Source: Hyphomicrobiales bacterium
GTDB lineage: Bacteria > Pseudomonadota > Alphaproteobacteria > Rhizobiales > Beijerinckiaceae
Direction: 5' to 3'
DNA length: 33,103 nucleotides
NCBI GenBank assembly: GCA_900473415.1
Contig: UCLR01000068.1
Location: forward strand, 1-33,103
Numbering within the stretch: the first letter of the stretch is position 1; every line of letters begins with the position of its first letter. Below the pieces are notes generated by a model. It made no database searches, was not told where the DNA came from, and saw only the letters and a program-made list of their open reading frames with translations. Both the position numbers and the translations under genes were made by a program. This document shows, one piece after another, positions 32,204 through 33,103 of the stretch.

Positions 32204-32890
32204 ATGATTCGTTTCTGTCTTGCGATAGCGGTTGCGGCCGTCCTGTCGGGCTGTGTGGTGCCGGAACGGCGCCTGTCGATCGCCGATGTCCGGGAACTGA
32301 AGATTGCCGACGTGCTGGTCGAGTTTCCCGCGCAGCCACCGGGCGAGCCCGACAAGATCGTCTGGCCGAAGGCCGCTCTTGCCTATGCTCAGCTGAAGAT
32401 GCCGGCGGCCACGAGGCCGGGTCAAAGCGGTCGCGATCCGGCAGGGTCCGTGCCGAACACCCCCGAGCAGGCGGACTGGGACGCCAAGTTCGCCGCGTTG
32501 ATGCAGAGCCCGGCAGCAGCGGCACAGATGCGCGGCACACTGGCGGAGGTGGTCCGCAACAGCTTCAAGAAGCGGTTCGTCGACCAGCCGGCTGGACGTC
32601 GGGCCGTGAAGCTCAAGGTCGTCGTGAAAGGGCTTCAGGCTCCCGGAGGGCAGGCCAATTTCTCTGCCAATGTGATCGTGATCGACGGCGTCACCGGCCG
32701 GCCTCTGAGTGAATATCCGGATCTGGTCGGAATTCGCGCGGCGTCGCAGGCGGTCGTGCCGGCCACGCCGATCGGCATTATCGTCGGTCTAGCGGCCTTG
32801 GCTGTCATAGACCAAATCCGTGGCGATCCTGCCTATGACGCGATCGACGATGCATCGTCGCGCTTCTCCGGATGGCTTCTCCGCGAGTAA
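32204..32890 (+). CDS. uncharacterised lipoprotein
   Basis: A 228-residue protein with a lipoprotein signal peptide: MIRFCLAIAVAAVLSGC, lipobox LSGC with Cys17, and Val at +2, which favours the outer membrane. The mature part has a VWPKAALAYAQLKMP segment, an alpha-helical stretch around residues 84-125, a beta-rich LKLKVVVKGLQAPGG...ANVIVIDGVTGRPLSEY domain and a hydrophobic ATPIGIIVGLAALAVIDQI helix near the C-terminus. I do not recognise the family. It stands alone between pncB and the tuf-like start. A weak inverted repeat ATCGCG/CGCGAT (32119-32124, 32139-32144) lies upstream. Confidence 0.78.
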   Translation: MIRFCLAIAVAAVLSGCVVPERRLSIADVRELKIADVLVEFPAQPPGEPDKIVWPKAALAYAQLKMPAATRPGQSGRDPAGSVPNTPEQADWDAKFAALMQSPAAAAQMRGTLAEVVRNSFKKRFVDQPAGRRAVKLKVVVKGLQAPGGQANFSANVIVIDGVTGRPLSEYPDLVGIRAASQAVVPATPIGIIVGLAALAVIDQIRGDPAYDAIDDASSRFSGWLLRE

Positions 32891-33006
32891 CGAGGCGGAC
32901 GGTGCCGGCCTGAGACGACCGTCGGCGGCAGGGCCTGTTCTGCCTTGTGCCGTTGGCGCGCGACGGAGGCCTGACAGTCCCGGTACGGCTCGCCGAGCGG
33001 GGAACC

Positions 33007-33035
33007 TTGCATCCCGCTTCAAAACCCCCTAATGC
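33007..33035 (+). promoter_or_regulatory. probable promoter of the tuf-like gene
   Basis: TTGCAT (33007-33012) and TAATGC (33030-33035) are exactly 17 nt apart and lie 48 nt before the ATG at 33084. Between them and the start are a GGCCC-CGGA-GGGCC hairpin (33049-33062) and an AAGGG ribosome site. Confidence 0.42.
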
Positions 33036-33083
33036 GACCCCGTTTCAAGGCCCCGGAGGGCCGCCTTCGAGGACAAGGGTGTC

Positions 33084-33103
33084 ATGGCCAAAGAGAAGTT
33101 TTC
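33084..33103 (+). CDS. tuf: start of a probable EF-Tu gene, cut by the window edge
   Basis: Only seven codons are visible (M-A-K-E-K-F and an incomplete Ser-type codon). MAKEKF is the usual beginning of alphaproteobacterial elongation factor Tu, and a GGACAAGGG ribosome site and plausible promoter lie upstream. No fusA gene precedes it, so it would be the second, free-standing tuf copy common in this class. The call rests on a handful of residues. Confidence 0.5.

Noticed and set aside
32204..32890. Lipoprotein considered as the missing TssJ
   Set aside because: It lies 5 kb beyond the T6SS behind three unrelated genes, is longer than typical TssJ, and has a hydrophobic C-terminal helix not found in that family.

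Overview
The window is about 33 kb of GC-rich, densely coded bacterial DNA. Roughly the first 27 kb is an almost complete type VI secretion system (T6SS) locus, followed by ordinary housekeeping genes. Codon use, the T6SS gene repertoire (TssL with a fused OmpA-type domain, TagF, PP2C phosphatase, Ser/Thr kinase and FHA protein, and no TssJ) and the neighbours point to an alphaproteobacterium, probably Hyphomicrobiales (Bosea-like). That assignment is inference from protein character; no rRNA or marker gene is complete here.

Layout. (A) 9152 down to the left edge, minus strand: tssK-tssL-tssM-tagF-pppA-ppkA. The genes are tightly coupled, with ATGA overlaps at tssK/tssL and pppA/ppkA. The unit encodes the baseplate-membrane connector, the membrane complex and the phospho-switch; the kinase runs off the window. 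(B) 9327-11099, plus strand: a PAAR spike-tip protein, an unrecognised 262-residue protein and a RidA-type protein. (C) 14926 down to 11101, minus strand: vgrG, a small DUF6931-like protein and an FHA-domain protein. (D) 15044-27186, plus strand: an OmpA-like exported protein, tssA, tssB, tssC, hcp, tssE, tssF, tssG, tssH (clpV), and last an NlpC/P60-like cysteine hydrolase that is a good candidate cargo effector. (E) 27193-33103: glpD (minus strand), a fused TRAP transporter permease, pncB, a small lipoprotein, and the first codons of what looks like tuf (EF-Tu) at the right edge.

How it works together (family knowledge). TssB/C form the contractile sheath around the Hcp tube, capped by VgrG and PAAR. 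TssA, E, F, G and K build the baseplate. TssL/M form the inner-membrane complex. TssH recycles sheath. PpkA, PppA, the FHA protein and TagF control firing. The N-termini of the kinase and of TssL share a short SERT(V/I)I.P motif, suggesting a common threonine phosphosite read by the FHA protein. No tssJ lipoprotein and no tagJ gene are visible. TssL brings its own peptidoglycan-binding domain, and a second exported OmpA-like protein sits beside vgrG.

Other points. TssA carries two copies of an EPSSP-type motif block separated by an acidic linker. GC-rich hairpins lie in the ompA-tssA, tssB-tssC and hcp-tssE gaps and in the hcp leader. No stretch over about 300 bases lacks a gene; the longest gap is 32891-33083. 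I saw no tRNA, rRNA, CRISPR array, insertion sequence or integrase.
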